This document shows positions 37,545 through 45,879 of a stretch of 64,000 nt of DNA, piece after piece. Made by a program: the position numbers and the translations under genes. The notes below the pieces were generated by a model. The model was not told the origin of the DNA. It did not search any database and worked only from the letters and a program-made list of their open reading frames with translations. Positions within the stretch are counted from its first letter, which is position 1. Each line of letters begins with the position of its first letter. The stretch is from Paenibacillus sp. FSL R5-0341 (GTDB taxonomy: Bacteria > Bacillota > Bacilli > Paenibacillales > Paenibacillaceae), in NCBI RefSeq assembly GCF_037975235.1, contig NZ_CP150241.1, positions 3,472,001-3,536,000 on the forward strand, written 5' to 3'.

Positions 37545-37762
37545 CAACGATTACAGAAATAGAGGGCTTCGCTATTTATCTGTTTCATTAAGCTAATGGG
37601 GGCAGGTTAGTTGAAAATCAATCAAGCTAAACATTACTATAATATGGAGGAAATTATTTAGCTGTTGGGATAATGTCAACTTACAAGTGATTCTAATAGA
37701 TTCTAATAGAAGAGATACATAAAAGAGGGGTTTCAGGTGAGTGTTCGACGCATGTTAGTCGC

Positions 37763-37996
37763 ATGGAAAGAAAGTGCTTTACCTTCTTATCTAAAACTGC
37801 TGGTAAACAGCAAGGTTTTGTGGCAGGTATGAACTCCACTTACACTAGCTTGGGGAATTTTTTTGGCCCAGCATTGGGTGGTATTCTATTTGATATTAAT
37901 ATTCACTACCCTTACCTTTTTGCAGGAATAGTTCTGATCATTGGTTTAGGACTTACAGTATTATGGAAAGGTAAATCAAATCAAATCTCACTCTGA
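37763..37996 (+). pseudogene. C-terminal remnant of an MFS drug transporter
   Basis: The frame carries KQQGFVAGMNSTYTSLGNFF, GPALGGILFDINIHYPYLFA and GIVLIIGLGLTVLWKGK, which are the last two to three helices of a TetA/Bmr/NorA-like 12-helix exporter. The first 300 or so residues are missing, and the region before SKTAGKQQ is out of register with the family. It cannot be a working transporter. It marks the start of the stretch rich in truncated genes (37-54 kb). Confidence 0.8.
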
Positions 37997-38172
37997 TAAG
38001 AAGTGTTTTTAAGGTGGACACGCCAAGTGGAAGAGCGGTGGGGTATAGCATTGAGACACATAAAATAGGGTAACTGACAAAATAATCTCTCAGGGAATGT
38101 ACTATAGCACATTCCTTGAGAGATTAAAGTATTATTGCAAAGCATACTAGAGCGATATTACTGGATCTATTC

Positions 38173-39057
38173 TTAAGAACCAAAAATTGTTTTTACATGC
38201 GATTGTTGCAACCAATCCTTCAGCGAAGTCAGTTGGAGATCAGGGACAACCACGCGATCTTTCACGTCATAATAGTTCAGGGAATCAATATTGGCTCCGA
38301 TCCAACGATAAAAGCCTGCAATACCAGCTGCTTGATCTGCCCCCATTACTGGAGAAAGAGCTGCTTCAAAATTATCATAGTTCAGGAAATTAAAGGTTAT
38401 ATCTTGTCCCAACGCTTGTGTAAAACGTTCGCCGAGTTCTGCACCAGTAAGTGCTTCCGGACCTGGAGCTAACAACACTTGTCCTGCCAGCTCAGGGTGG
38501 GTTAACGCATAATAATGATATTGCGCTGCGTCTTCGGAGCTAATCCATGGGATCGGTTTATCTGCTGGTACAGGGTAGAAGAGCATTCCATTATTGATCA
38601 GACCCGGAATCAAGAAGTTTTCCATATAAAGTGTGGGTTTTACCAAAATGGTTGGAATACCGCTTTGTTGTACGTACTCAATTAATTCTCGTTTAACATC
38701 CAACGTCTTGGTGTCGGTTGGATGTACTGGTAAAAAACCATTTGAATTGACAACGATCAATTTAACGTGCGCTTGTCGCGCAGCTTCAACGGCATTCGTA
38801 ATTTGCTGCTTCATTAATGCTGTGTCATACTCAATTGGCATATTCAAGAAGACTTTATCAACACCGCTGTTAACATCTTTCAACGTTTCGGATACAGACA
38901 GATCACCTACAAATGCCTCTATACCTTGCTCTTTTAAAGCAGCTACGTTTTTGTCATGACGTGTAATGGTGCGGACAGTTACCCCTTTGGAAGTTAACAA
39001 TCTCGCTACGGCTCCACCTTGTACCCCTGACGCTCCATAAACTAATATCGTTTCCAT
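38173..39057 (-). CDS. NmrA-like NAD(P)-binding oxidoreductase
   Basis: A 294-residue Rossmann-fold protein. METILVYGASGVQGGAVARL contains the GxxGxxG dinucleotide motif; TRHDKN after strand 2 favours NADP, and EAFVGDLSV and FLNMPIEYD follow the atypical SDR/NmrA pattern. There is no Tyr-xxx-Lys catalytic pair at the usual place, as in QorB and NmrA-type redox sensors. Members are quinone reductases or nucleotide sensors. AGGAGC precedes ATG 39057. It diverges from the HxlR regulator at 39202, its likely controller, a common redox-responsive arrangement. Confidence 0.88.
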   Translation of the reverse strand: METILVYGASGVQGGAVARLLTSKGVTVRTITRHDKNVAALKEQGIEAFVGDLSVSETLKDVNSGVDKVFLNMPIEYDTALMKQQITNAVEAARQAHVKLIVVNSNGFLPVHPTDTKTLDVKRELIEYVQQSGIPTILVKPTLYMENFLIPGLINNGMLFYPVPADKPIPWISSEDAAQYHYYALTHPELAGQVLLAPGPEALTGAELGERFTQALGQDITFNFLNYDNFEAALSPVMGADQAAGIAGFYRWIGANIDSLNYYDVKDRVVVPDLQLTSLKDWLQQSHVKTIFGS

Positions 39058-39201
39058 ATATACAACAGCTCCTTATAGTTACATTCATTTGTTCAGTAGC
39101 GAACTAAATGTTATATTCATAATAACTAACGCACAAACTTTATGTAAGTACGCACATTCGGGATATCAGGTATCTCTTGTGATACTATTGGAGGTAAACT
39201 T

Positions 39202-39525
39202 ATGCAGATCGAACCATTGGAAAATTGCAGTACTTGCCCGGTTGAATTTGCAGTCAACGCAATCGGCGGCAAGTGGAAAATTCTGATTTTGTACCATTTA
39301 TTAAATAAAGATATTATACGGTTTAACGAACTACAAAAATCGCTCTCCACGGTGACGCATCGCACACTTACGCGTCAATTGCGTGAGCTTGAAGAAGGTG
39401 GGCTAGTGAACCGCGTTGCTTATGCTGAAATGCCTCCTCGCGTCGAATACTCACTAACAGATAAAGGACATAGTCTCACCCCGATTTTGTTACAATTGCA
39501 AAACTGGGGTCTACAGCATATGTAA
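39202..39525 (+). CDS. HxlR (DUF24) family transcriptional regulator
   Basis: A 107-residue winged-helix regulator: CSTCPVEFAVNAIGGKWKIL at residues 9-28 has the conserved Cys near the N-terminus that serves as thiol sensor in YodB/CatR/HypR-type proteins, and the wing contains RTLTRQLRELEEGGLVNRVA followed by PPRVEYSLTDKG. TTGGAGGT precedes ATG 39202. The gene diverges from the NmrA-like oxidoreductase, so a quinone/aldehyde-responsive switch is likely (inference). Confidence 0.92.
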   Translation: MQIEPLENCSTCPVEFAVNAIGGKWKILILYHLLNKDIIRFNELQKSLSTVTHRTLTRQLRELEEGGLVNRVAYAEMPPRVEYSLTDKGHSLTPILLQLQNWGLQHM

Positions 39526-39544
39526 TTCAAAAAATGCCCCCTAG

Positions 39545-39882
39545 CTGCTGACTATGATGGAGCTGCCAGATCATCTCCTGCATCAGTACCCCCATGAGCT
39601 CAGTGGAGGACAGAAGCAGCGTGTCGCTATTGCCAGAGCAATAAGCAGTGAGCCGCCCCTAATCATCATGGACGAGCCTACCTCCAGTCTGGATATGATT
39701 ACGCAGGCCCAGATCATCGAGGTGTTTATGACTTCGCAAAAAAATATCGGATTTGTCTGTTTAACATGATCTGGCTACAATCCAGCGTATATCAAATTAT
39801 TGTGATACAGGAGGGAAGAATCATCGACCATTTTGCTAAAGAAGATATATTTATCAATATTGGTTCTATTTTATTATATTGA
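39545..39882 (+). pseudogene. C-terminal remnant of an Opp/Dpp-type ABC ATPase
   Basis: The text [20 protein letters not shown] (signature) and [20 protein letters not shown] (Walker B and D-loop) is the second half of an OppF/DppF-like ATPase. After KNIGF the frame breaks: the H-loop HDLATIQRI and IIVIQEGRIIDHF appear in two other frames, showing small deletions. Walker A and all upstream sequence are absent. No other oligopeptide transporter gene is nearby. Confidence 0.85.
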
Positions 39883-39961
39883 TTTTCCTTATCATCACAA
39901 TTACCATGAAAAGATATTTACATATATCATATTCAAGCTTAACGAAGGGGATACGTAACAT

Positions 39962-41137
39962 ATGTTGGATTCATATATTGCGAGTCAATTAAAGAAAACA
40001 TTAGAAGCTAGTGTTAATAATCACGAAATTGCAGGAGCTAACTTCATGGTCATTAAAGATGGCAAAGAAGTTTTTTACCACGATTATGGATGGGCAGACC
40101 TCGAGTCTAAACACCCTCTAAAAAGAGATTCTATATTTCGTTTATATTCAATGACTAAACCAATTACTGCCACTGCTGTTATGATTCTGTTAGAAAGAGG
40201 CGATATTGACCTTTTTGATCCTGTAAGCTGCTATATTCCAGGTTTCAAGAACCAACGTGTAGAAAAAAACGGCCAGTTGGTGCCTGTTAATCGTGAAGTT
40301 AACATACATGATTTATTAAATATGACTTCGGGATTATTATATGATGGAGCTGGAGCAACCGGACAACAATCATATAAGTTATTTCAAGAACTGGATAGTC
40401 GGTTGTTTAGCGAAAATCCAATGAGCACTATGGAGTTTGCGAATCGTCAGGGCATGGGGCCACTTTCATTCGAACCGGGAACGAACTGGCAGTATGGTAC
40501 GTCAGCAGATATTTTAGGTGCTGTCGTGGAAGCCGTTAGCGGTATGCGTTATGGGCAATTTTTGAGAAAAGAGCTTTTTGATCCACTCGAAATGAATGAT
40601 ACCGGATTTTGGATTCCAAAAGAAAAAAGAAACCGACTTGCAAAAACTTATCAGGATGATGGTGAAGGTAAGTTGAAGTTGTATGACGGTAATCATCTTG
40701 GTATTAATCATCAAATGGATTGTGAACCAGCATTTGAGTCAGGTGGAGCGGGAATCGCATCTACAATTGATGATGCTGCCAAGTTCACGACAATGTTGTT
40801 GAATCAAGGTATCCATAATGGAATTCGATTATTAAAACAAAAAACCATCCAGTATCTAACATCTGCTTCATTAACAAACGGGCAACAAAAAGGCTTTGAT
40901 ACATGGCATACATTGCTTGGCCATACCTACGGTAACCAAATGCGTATTATGACTGATCCGGGAAAAGCCGGATTCATCGGTAGTTTGGGTGAATACGGTT
41001 GGGACGGTTGGCTTGGAGCATACTTTACAAACAGCCCTCATGACGGTCTAACCGTATTGTTTATGGTGCAGAAAAAAGATGCTGGCACACTACCGATTAC
41101 ACGCAAACTGCGGAATATCATATTTAGTTCCTCATAA
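39962..41137 (+). CDS. Beta-lactamase-fold serine hydrolase (class C/esterase family)
   Basis: A 391-residue protein of the beta-lactamase/penicillin-binding fold. RLYSMTKPITATAVMILLER near residue 60 has the SxxK nucleophile motif (Ser-Met-Thr-Lys), and a Tyr in WQYGTSADILG near residue 180 stands at the YxN position. No signal peptide is seen, so it is more likely a cytoplasmic esterase or D-aminopeptidase-like enzyme than a drug-resistance lactamase. AAGGGGAT precedes ATG 39962. The gene is flanked by a dead ATPase and repeats. AT-rich relative to the arabinan locus. Confidence 0.85.
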   Translation: MLDSYIASQLKKTLEASVNNHEIAGANFMVIKDGKEVFYHDYGWADLESKHPLKRDSIFRLYSMTKPITATAVMILLERGDIDLFDPVSCYIPGFKNQRVEKNGQLVPVNREVNIHDLLNMTSGLLYDGAGATGQQSYKLFQELDSRLFSENPMSTMEFANRQGMGPLSFEPGTNWQYGTSADILGAVVEAVSGMRYGQFLRKELFDPLEMNDTGFWIPKEKRNRLAKTYQDDGEGKLKLYDGNHLGINHQMDCEPAFESGGAGIASTIDDAAKFTTMLLNQGIHNGIRLLKQKTIQYLTSASLTNGQQKGFDTWHTLLGHTYGNQMRIMTDPGKAGFIGSLGEYGWDGWLGAYFTNSPHDGLTVLFMVQKKDAGTLPITRKLRNIIFSSS

Positions 41138-41306
41138 GAATAGATTGGAATGAACCCACTTGTTAGAATCGATGAGGTGGAGGCTTAATGCGAATTTTTA
41201 TTCCCAGATTCTAAAAAATGGTCCTTCAGTTTCAGTAAAAACTTTTTTTGGTTAGAAATCGCAGGGAATAGTCAATTAACAAGAGTTTTGTCGCTTTAAC
41301 AATTGT

Positions 41307-41451
41307 CTATGGACAAGAACATTGAAGTGAAGTCGCTATTATAAGCGACTTTTTTAATTTATCGGTACATGTGCCAAGGACAAGAACTTGTACCGATTAG
41401 ATATGCAATTAATGTCGAGGGACAAGAACATATTCCCATTGAAGTCGCTAA
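41307..41451 (+). repeat. GGACAAGAAC repeats, two class-A copies, second broken by an IS
   Basis: The first copy (41307-41400) has GGACAAGAACATTGAAGTGA, hairpin AGTCGCTATTATAAGCGACT with T6, then ATCGGTACATG...AAGGACAAGAACTTGTACCGAT. The second starts at 41413 (TGTCGAGGGACAAGAACATA) and is interrupted after GTCGCTAA, in the loop of its terminator hairpin, by the IS3 element. Its other half resumes at 42745. Confidence 0.85.
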
Positions 41452-41497
41452 ATTGGTCATAACCCTGTCAAGTAGACAATACAAAAAAAGACAAGAT

Positions 41498-42364
41498 TTA
41501 AGCTGCGGCCGTTTCCCGGTATTCTACTGGGGAACGGTCGTTTAGTTTTTTCTGAAATCGGTTTTGGTTGTAAAACAATATGTATTCGCTTACTTGCTGT
41601 TCAACCTCCGCTTTGTTTGCCGCTGTATTCAAATAAATTTTCTCAGTCTTCAAATGAGAAAAGAACGACTCGATACAGGCATTATCTAAACAATTCCCAC
41701 GCCTGGAGTGACTGCCTAGGATGCCGAGTTGTTTCAGTTTACGGTTAAATGGCTTCGAGGTATATTGAAATCCTTGGTCCGAGTGCAGAATTACGCCACT
41801 CAGATCCACATGCTGACAGAGTCTATCCAACGTGTTATGGACCAAAGCGAGGTCATTTCGTTCAGAAAGATGCCACGCTACAATTTCGTTATTGTATAAA
41901 TCCTGGACGACAGAGAGGTACACAAAATGTTCTCCAGCACGAATATAGGTAATGTCGGTAACCAGCTTCGTTCGTGGCGTATCCGCCTGAAACTGGCGCT
42001 CTAGCCGATTCGGGTTCACCACAGAAACTTGTTTTCCAAAGAATCGACGTTTCTTTCGAATGACAGAGCAGATGCCTAATTGTTTCATTAATCGGTACAC
42101 CTTTTTGTGGTTGACCCGAAGGCCTTCTCTCCGTAAAGCTACCGTCATTCGAAGGTAACCAAAGTAGGGATGAACGCGATGGATGGCAAGCAGATGCGAT
42201 TCCAATTCATGATCCTTTTGTCTACGTTCGCTTGTCGCCTGTCTGCTTTTTCTCCACTTGTAATAGCCCGAACGGGAAACCGCAGCTAACTTCAAGAGCC
42301 AAACCAGGCGATGGTGTGCTCGTAGGTCCTCTATAATTTGAAATCTGGCATCTTTACTCGTCAC
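41498..42364 (-). CDS. IS3-family transposase OrfB (DDE integrase domain)
   Basis: 288 residues. The HTH_21-like part (RLVWLLKLAAVSRSGYYKWR) is followed by the rve/DDE domain: KLVTDITYIRAGEHFVYLSV (first Asp), ILHSDQGFQYTSKPFNRKLK (second Asp) and DNACIESFFSHLKTEKIYLN (Glu). All three catalytic residues are present. It starts at GTG 42364, overlapping the OrfA stop, and is probably also made as OrfAB by -1 frameshifting at AAAAAAG (42388-42394), since the -1 frame runs open from there into OrfB. Confidence 0.93.
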   Translation of the reverse strand: MTSKDARFQIIEDLRAHHRLVWLLKLAAVSRSGYYKWRKSRQATSERRQKDHELESHLLAIHRVHPYFGYLRMTVALRREGLRVNHKKVYRLMKQLGICSVIRKKRRFFGKQVSVVNPNRLERQFQADTPRTKLVTDITYIRAGEHFVYLSVVQDLYNNEIVAWHLSERNDLALVHNTLDRLCQHVDLSGVILHSDQGFQYTSKPFNRKLKQLGILGSHSRRGNCLDNACIESFFSHLKTEKIYLNTAANKAEVEQQVSEYILFYNQNRFQKKLNDRSPVEYRETAAA

Positions 42365-42660
42365 TCCTTGTGTAGATTTGGATACTGCTTTTTTAAGTAT
42401 TCAATCTCCGCCCGCAAGTAGGCCATCTCTTCTTCCATACTAGAAAACTTGGTTCTAAGGCGTCCCCGTTTGGATGGAGCAGGTTCTAGACTCATTCCCT
42501 GTTTCGCTTTTGCTGCCCACACTTGTACCTGAGATTTATTTTGAATATTTAAACGTGTTGCTACTTCACGTATGCTCATATGTTCCTCGTTGACCAGCCG
42601 GGCCGCCTCCAATTTCAATTCCAAGGAGTACCGCCGGAAAGTTTGTCCTTTTTTAGCCAT
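42361..42660 (-). CDS. IS3-family transposase OrfA (helix-turn-helix)
   Basis: 99 residues with an N-terminal helix-turn-helix (FRRYSLELKLEAARLVNEEH, SIREVATRLNIQNKSQVQVW) and a C-terminal leucine-zipper-like helix (MEEEMAYLRAEIEYLKKQYP). OrfA binds the IS ends and limits transposition. The slippery A-AAA-AAG at the KK codons of EYLKK lies at 42388-42394, the usual place for OrfAB fusion. AACGAAGGGGA precedes its ATG 42660. Confidence 0.92.
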   Translation of the reverse strand: MAKKGQTFRRYSLELKLEAARLVNEEHMSIREVATRLNIQNKSQVQVWAAKAKQGMSLEPAPSKRGRLRTKFSSMEEEMAYLRAEIEYLKKQYPNLHKE

Positions 42661-42744
42661 GAAAAAAATCCCCTTCGTTTGACAAGATTAAGTCCATCTT
42701 AACAGATGTCTTTTTTCTCTTGTCTACTAAAAGGGGATAATACC

Positions 42745-43290
42745 ATTTTAGCGGCTTTTTTATTTTATCGGTACAAGTTCTTGTCCCAAGCTAAGGACAA
42801 GAACTTGTACCGATTACCGAAATGGACAAGAACTTGATCCGATTGCCGATTAGGTGAATATCTAAATACGGAGCGCATGTAAGTTTGTGCAGATAAATGC
42901 AATAATACAGGACATTTTTTCGTCTTAATGGAACCACTGCCTTAAGGAGAGGTAACCAGCAGCTAATAGTTACTCAAAAAAACGGAATTTAGTAACTGGA
43001 AAAAGCTGAGGAGGGACAAGAACTTGTACCGATTGCCGGAATGGACAAGAACATAGTCCGATTACCGATCAGATGTATATCTAAACATTGATAACATGCA
43101 CTTAAAGCTTTATTAAGTACCATAATACATGAAAATGTTCACAATGTTATGTGACAACTGACAAGATGAGAGGTTAAACACGGTTGCTAGGTATAAAAAA
43201 GGCGAAATATCGGGCTGAAAAAAAGCTGCTGAGGACAAGAACATGTTCCTATTGCCGATTAGTCATAAATATAATTATTAAACCTTTAAA
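42745..43290 (+). repeat. Tandem array of the 211-220 bp GGACAAGAAC repeat unit
   Basis: After the IS the interrupted repeat resumes (TTAGCGGC and T6), followed by a perfect 20-bp inverted repeat (42767-42786 with 42795-42814; arms ATCGGTACAAGTTCTTGTCC). Then come units beginning GGACAAGAAC at 42795, about 43014 and about 43233. Each has two palindromic 17-mers of the type GGACAAGAACTTGTACC about 29 bases apart, a CCGATTAGATGTATATCTAAA tail, and about 130 bases with CACTTAAAGC, CATAATACATGAAAATGTTC and AACTGACAAG. No protein is encoded. The stretch 43290-43432 has no further feature. Confidence 0.8.
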
Positions 43291-43432
43291 TTCATTAAAA
43301 TAACGGGCAACTTTGTTTAATGACAGTTTAGCATCTTAGTCAATCTAAAAAGGGTTTTACCTGATGGCTAATTAGTCCTTAGAATTCCATTATAAAAAAT
43401 AGCTTGCCATAATAAATGATTTGTCATAAACT

Positions 43433-43460
43433 GTTGATACATCAACGTTGATACATCAAC
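43433..43460. promoter_or_regulatory. Two abutting 14-bp palindromes upstream of SDR gene
   Basis: GTTGATACATCAAC occurs twice head to tail without spacer (43433-43446, 43447-43460), each a perfect dyad, 60 bases before the SDR start. This is a strong candidate for a cooperative dimer-of-dimers operator, e.g. of the MarR regulator encoded after the SDR gene, though no third copy is seen before that regulator. Confidence 0.7.
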
Positions 43461-43520
43461 AAAATTAAAAGTTACGAAGCAGGGAATTTATGATTGCTCG
43501 TAATAAAAGGAGAAAAACAA

Positions 43521-44222
43521 ATGACAAAGACAGCATTAGTAACTGGTGCGAATAAAGGTATTGGATATGAGATTGCAAAACGGTTGTTAGAATCGGGGTA
43601 TCGTGTTTTAGTTGGGGCACGTGATCAGGAGCGAGGAGAAACGGCAGTAACTGCGCTCCAAGCATTTGGAGATGCACAATTGGTATTGTTAGACGTTGCC
43701 GACTTATACAGTGTTGATAATGCAGTAAAAACGATTACTGAGAATCATCCAGAGTTGTCACTCTTGGTGAACAATGCTGGTATTCCAGGAGATATGCATA
43801 AAGTGGGATGGGAATTCTCGGTAGAGGATCTGCAAGCAACTCATCATGTTAACTTTATTGGTCCTTTTGCACTTTCAAAAGGCTTGCTTCCCCTATTGAT
43901 TGCCAATAAAGGCACAATTCAAAATATCAGTATACCAATTGAGCCGTTGCCTTACTTCAATGCGTTTGCCTATACAACATCCAAGGCTCCTTTGAATGTC
44001 ATGACAAAGTCTTGGGGAATGAGTTTTGAGAAGGAAAATATACCTGTAGAGATTTTTACAGTGATGCCAGGGGCGGTTTCAACCGATTTGAACGGGCGTA
44101 TGACAGGAGATTATGTGAAAACACCTGTTCAAGCTGCGGAATTAATCGTTAACTTTGTTCTGGATGAAGAGAGTCACAATGGACAGGTTATTAATTACGA
44201 CGGTACTTTATCAGTATACTGA
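43521..44222 (+). CDS. Short-chain dehydrogenase/reductase (SDR)
   Basis: A 233-residue classical SDR. TALVTGANKGIGYEIAKRLL carries the TGxxxGIG cofactor motif, LLVNNAGIPGD the NNAG motif, the catalytic Ser is in NISIPIEPL and the catalytic pair is in FAYTTSKAPLN (Tyr-xxx-Lys). GAR after strand 2 suggests NADPH. AAAGGAG precedes ATG 43521; an upstream in-frame start at 43494 is unsupported. The double palindrome upstream and the MarR gene downstream suggest an inducible detoxification cassette. Closed by the long hairpin at 44249. Confidence 0.93.
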   Translation: MTKTALVTGANKGIGYEIAKRLLESGYRVLVGARDQERGETAVTALQAFGDAQLVLLDVADLYSVDNAVKTITENHPELSLLVNNAGIPGDMHKVGWEFSVEDLQATHHVNFIGPFALSKGLLPLLIANKGTIQNISIPIEPLPYFNAFAYTTSKAPLNVMTKSWGMSFEKENIPVEIFTVMPGAVSTDLNGRMTGDYVKTPVQAAELIVNFVLDEESHNGQVINYDGTLSVY

Positions 44223-44248
44223 GTTTACTTCACAATATTAATCTAATT

Positions 44249-44296
44249 CCAAACCTAAAAGCCCTTCTCCGCTGGAGAGAGGGCTTTTAGGTTTGG
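44249..44296. terminator. Long hairpin terminator between SDR and MarR genes
   Basis: CCAAACCTAAAAGCCCT (from 44249) pairs with AGGGCTTTTAGGTTTGG (to 44296), with CTCC/GGAG near the loop. About 21 base pairs. The stem itself has A and T runs, so it may act on both strands. Confidence 0.7.
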
Positions 44297-44441
44297 ATGA
44301 TACAATGGGAAGTACTATAACTCAATAGAAAATCGAAAAACCTCTCACTTACAAGAGCGTTGTGTCTAGGAGCCGAATTGCTTGTAAAATGAGAATTTAA
44401 GTTGTATATTGACAATACATTGCAAGCCGTTAGCAATAAAT

Positions 44442-44903
44442 ATGATTAAGAAAGATGTGATGGTTTTGAGTAAAGATTGGTCACAGAAGTCCACGTTATT
44501 ATACGAGATGTATCGTGTGAATAACGCCATAAATACTACGTTTGATACCTATATCAGCATCAGCCAATCTCGCTTTGAAATACTCGCATTGATATATAAA
44601 GAAATCGAAATCAGTCAAGGTGACTTACAAAAAAAAGTGACACTTGATAAGGCTGCTGTCGCTAGACATCTCAAACAGCTTGAAGACCATAAAATTGTGT
44701 CTAGAAGAAAAAAAGATGAGGATAACCGAATTATTTTAGTTCAATTAACTGATTACGGAAGAGAATTAATTGAAACTTCACAAAAGGAAAAAGAACATTT
44801 TGCACAGGAACTGTTAACTGATATTAGTGATACTGAGCTTACTTTGCTAAGGAAAATATTAGTTCAATTAAATAAGAATGTTGAACAAATGAAGGAAAAG
44901 TAA
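44442..44903 (+). CDS. MarR family transcriptional regulator
   Basis: A winged-helix regulator of about 148-153 residues. The core ISISQSRFEILALIYKEIEI, SQGDLQKKVTLDKAAVARHL, KQLEDHKIVSRRKKDEDNRI and ILVQLTDYGRELIE is the standard MarR pattern. Starts at ATG 44442 or ATG 44460 are both possible; neither has a good ribosome binding site. A TTGACA inside the partial dyad TGTATATTGACAATACA (44404-44420) is a probable promoter/operator. It probably regulates itself and the SDR gene upstream. Confidence 0.88.
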   Translation: MIKKDVMVLSKDWSQKSTLLYEMYRVNNAINTTFDTYISISQSRFEILALIYKEIEISQGDLQKKVTLDKAAVARHLKQLEDHKIVSRRKKDEDNRIILVQLTDYGRELIETSQKEKEHFAQELLTDISDTELTLLRKILVQLNKNVEQMKEK

Positions 44904-44971
44904 TTTTCATATGTATTAAAAAAGCACTGCCATCTTGATGAGGAACTGACCCCATAACGAGAGACAAATTA

Positions 44972-45254
44972 AAACACCTTCAAGTGAATGAAACCTTGTC
45001 GTAAGATAAGGAGATCATCTTAGAGGTGTTTTTTTACATTGGCAACTAGAGTGAGTTATCCCGTGGAACTAAAAGAAATGAGATTAGCAGAGGTACCCGT
45101 TAAAGAAGTTATGGAGAAGCTGGGAATATGGAAGAAGTCACAGCTGAAAACGTGGATGAGGTGGTATCGAAAAGGAGAAGTTCATCTCCTAGAGCAACCC
45201 GTTGGCAAGCAGTATAGCTATGGAAAAGGCCCAAAGCAGAAAACCGTTTCCTGA
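44972..45254 (+). pseudogene. IS3-family orfA remnant (second copy)
   Basis: The same 5' end as the remnant at 12639: hairpin arms AAACACCTTCAAG (44972-44984) and CTTAGAGGTGTTT (45019-45031), then TTG 45039 opening ATRVSYPVELKEMRLAEVPV, KEVMEKLGIWKKSQLKTWMR and WYRKGEVHLLEQPVGKQYSY. Compared with the first copy, four to five codons (MKDI-like) are missing, and the frame ends at 45254 before the zipper region; no orfB remains. The helix-turn-helix is otherwise well preserved, so decay seems moderate. Confidence 0.85.
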
Positions 45255-45879
45255 AGCAATAATTGGAACGGAGGTCGTCATCATCTATCTTAAACGGCTA
45301 TTGTAAGGAAAATACTGTGAGTCAAGGTTGGTTAAACAAAATTCCATTATTTATTAATTTTAAGGCAAGCTAGAGTTTTAGCCACGTTCTATAGAAGCAG
45401 AGATTTTAACGCTCCTGATTGGAGCGAATGGGATGAGCAAGCCCGACGCTTCTACTATGAAAATTTGTTAAATAACACTCCCTATATTGATATGGACTTT
45501 TTGTGTTAATTTCACTAAAAAGGTGTCGAGGGAAAAGAACATGTTCCTATTACCGATTAAGTATGTATCTAATCGGTCGTCTCCTCATCAATTCATTAAA
45601 CTAACGGGCAAAATACCGTAATAAACCCAATGTCAGGATCGTTAGAATAAAGGATATAAGTTGGAAATTTACTATTCAATAAAATATTGATTCTGGTCCC
45701 GTGTATCTCTCTTGGGTCGAAAACAGGAGCTGTCCTGAACCTTCGGACTTGATATCGCTATAAACGAGGGGATAATCACCTTGACGATAGGCGATGAAGA
45801 ATCTGCCGCGAAAGCCGAAACATAAAATTAAATACACTACGTCGATTTAGTTAAAACGTACTTATAACTAATTAATATT
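45255..45879. other. Decayed region with two unassigned coding-like fragments
   Basis: About 45380-45510 (+) has an open stretch ending FYRSRDFNAPDWSEWDEQAR and FYYENLLNNTPYIDMDFLC before TAA; it reads like the C-terminus of a real, unidentified protein, without a start. About 45665-45815 (-) reads GFRGRFFIAYRQGDYPLVYS and GSGQLLFSTQERYTGP, also protein-like. Between them is a partial GGACAAGAAC repeat (45523-45575, AAAAGAACATGTTCCTATTA with CCGATTAAGTATGTATCTAA). Neither fragment is a functional gene. Confidence 0.35.

Larger units (their letters stand above)
41455..42744 (-). mobile_element. Complete IS3-family insertion sequence (about 1.29 kb)
   Basis: The ends are imperfect inverted repeats (left GGTCATAACCCTGTCAAGTA, right reversed GGTATTATCCCCTTTTAGTA, then GACAA in both). 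The 3-base ATT at 41452-41454 and 42745-42747 is the target duplication; removing the element and one ATT restores an intact GTCGCTAA-ATT-TTAGCGGC hairpin. The ends could also be drawn one base further out (TGG...CCA). It encodes overlapping OrfA and OrfB with a frameshift site, both intact, so it is probably a recent and possibly active insertion. Confidence 0.9.

Noticed and set aside
39962..41137. Beta-lactam resistance gene
   Set aside because: The SxxK fold is present but there is no signal peptide and class C-specific surroundings are missing; esterase is the safer call.
42795..43290. CRISPR-like array from the GGACAAGAAC palindromes
   Set aside because: The intervals are not unique spacers; they repeat between units, the units are 211-220 bp and no cas gene is nearby.
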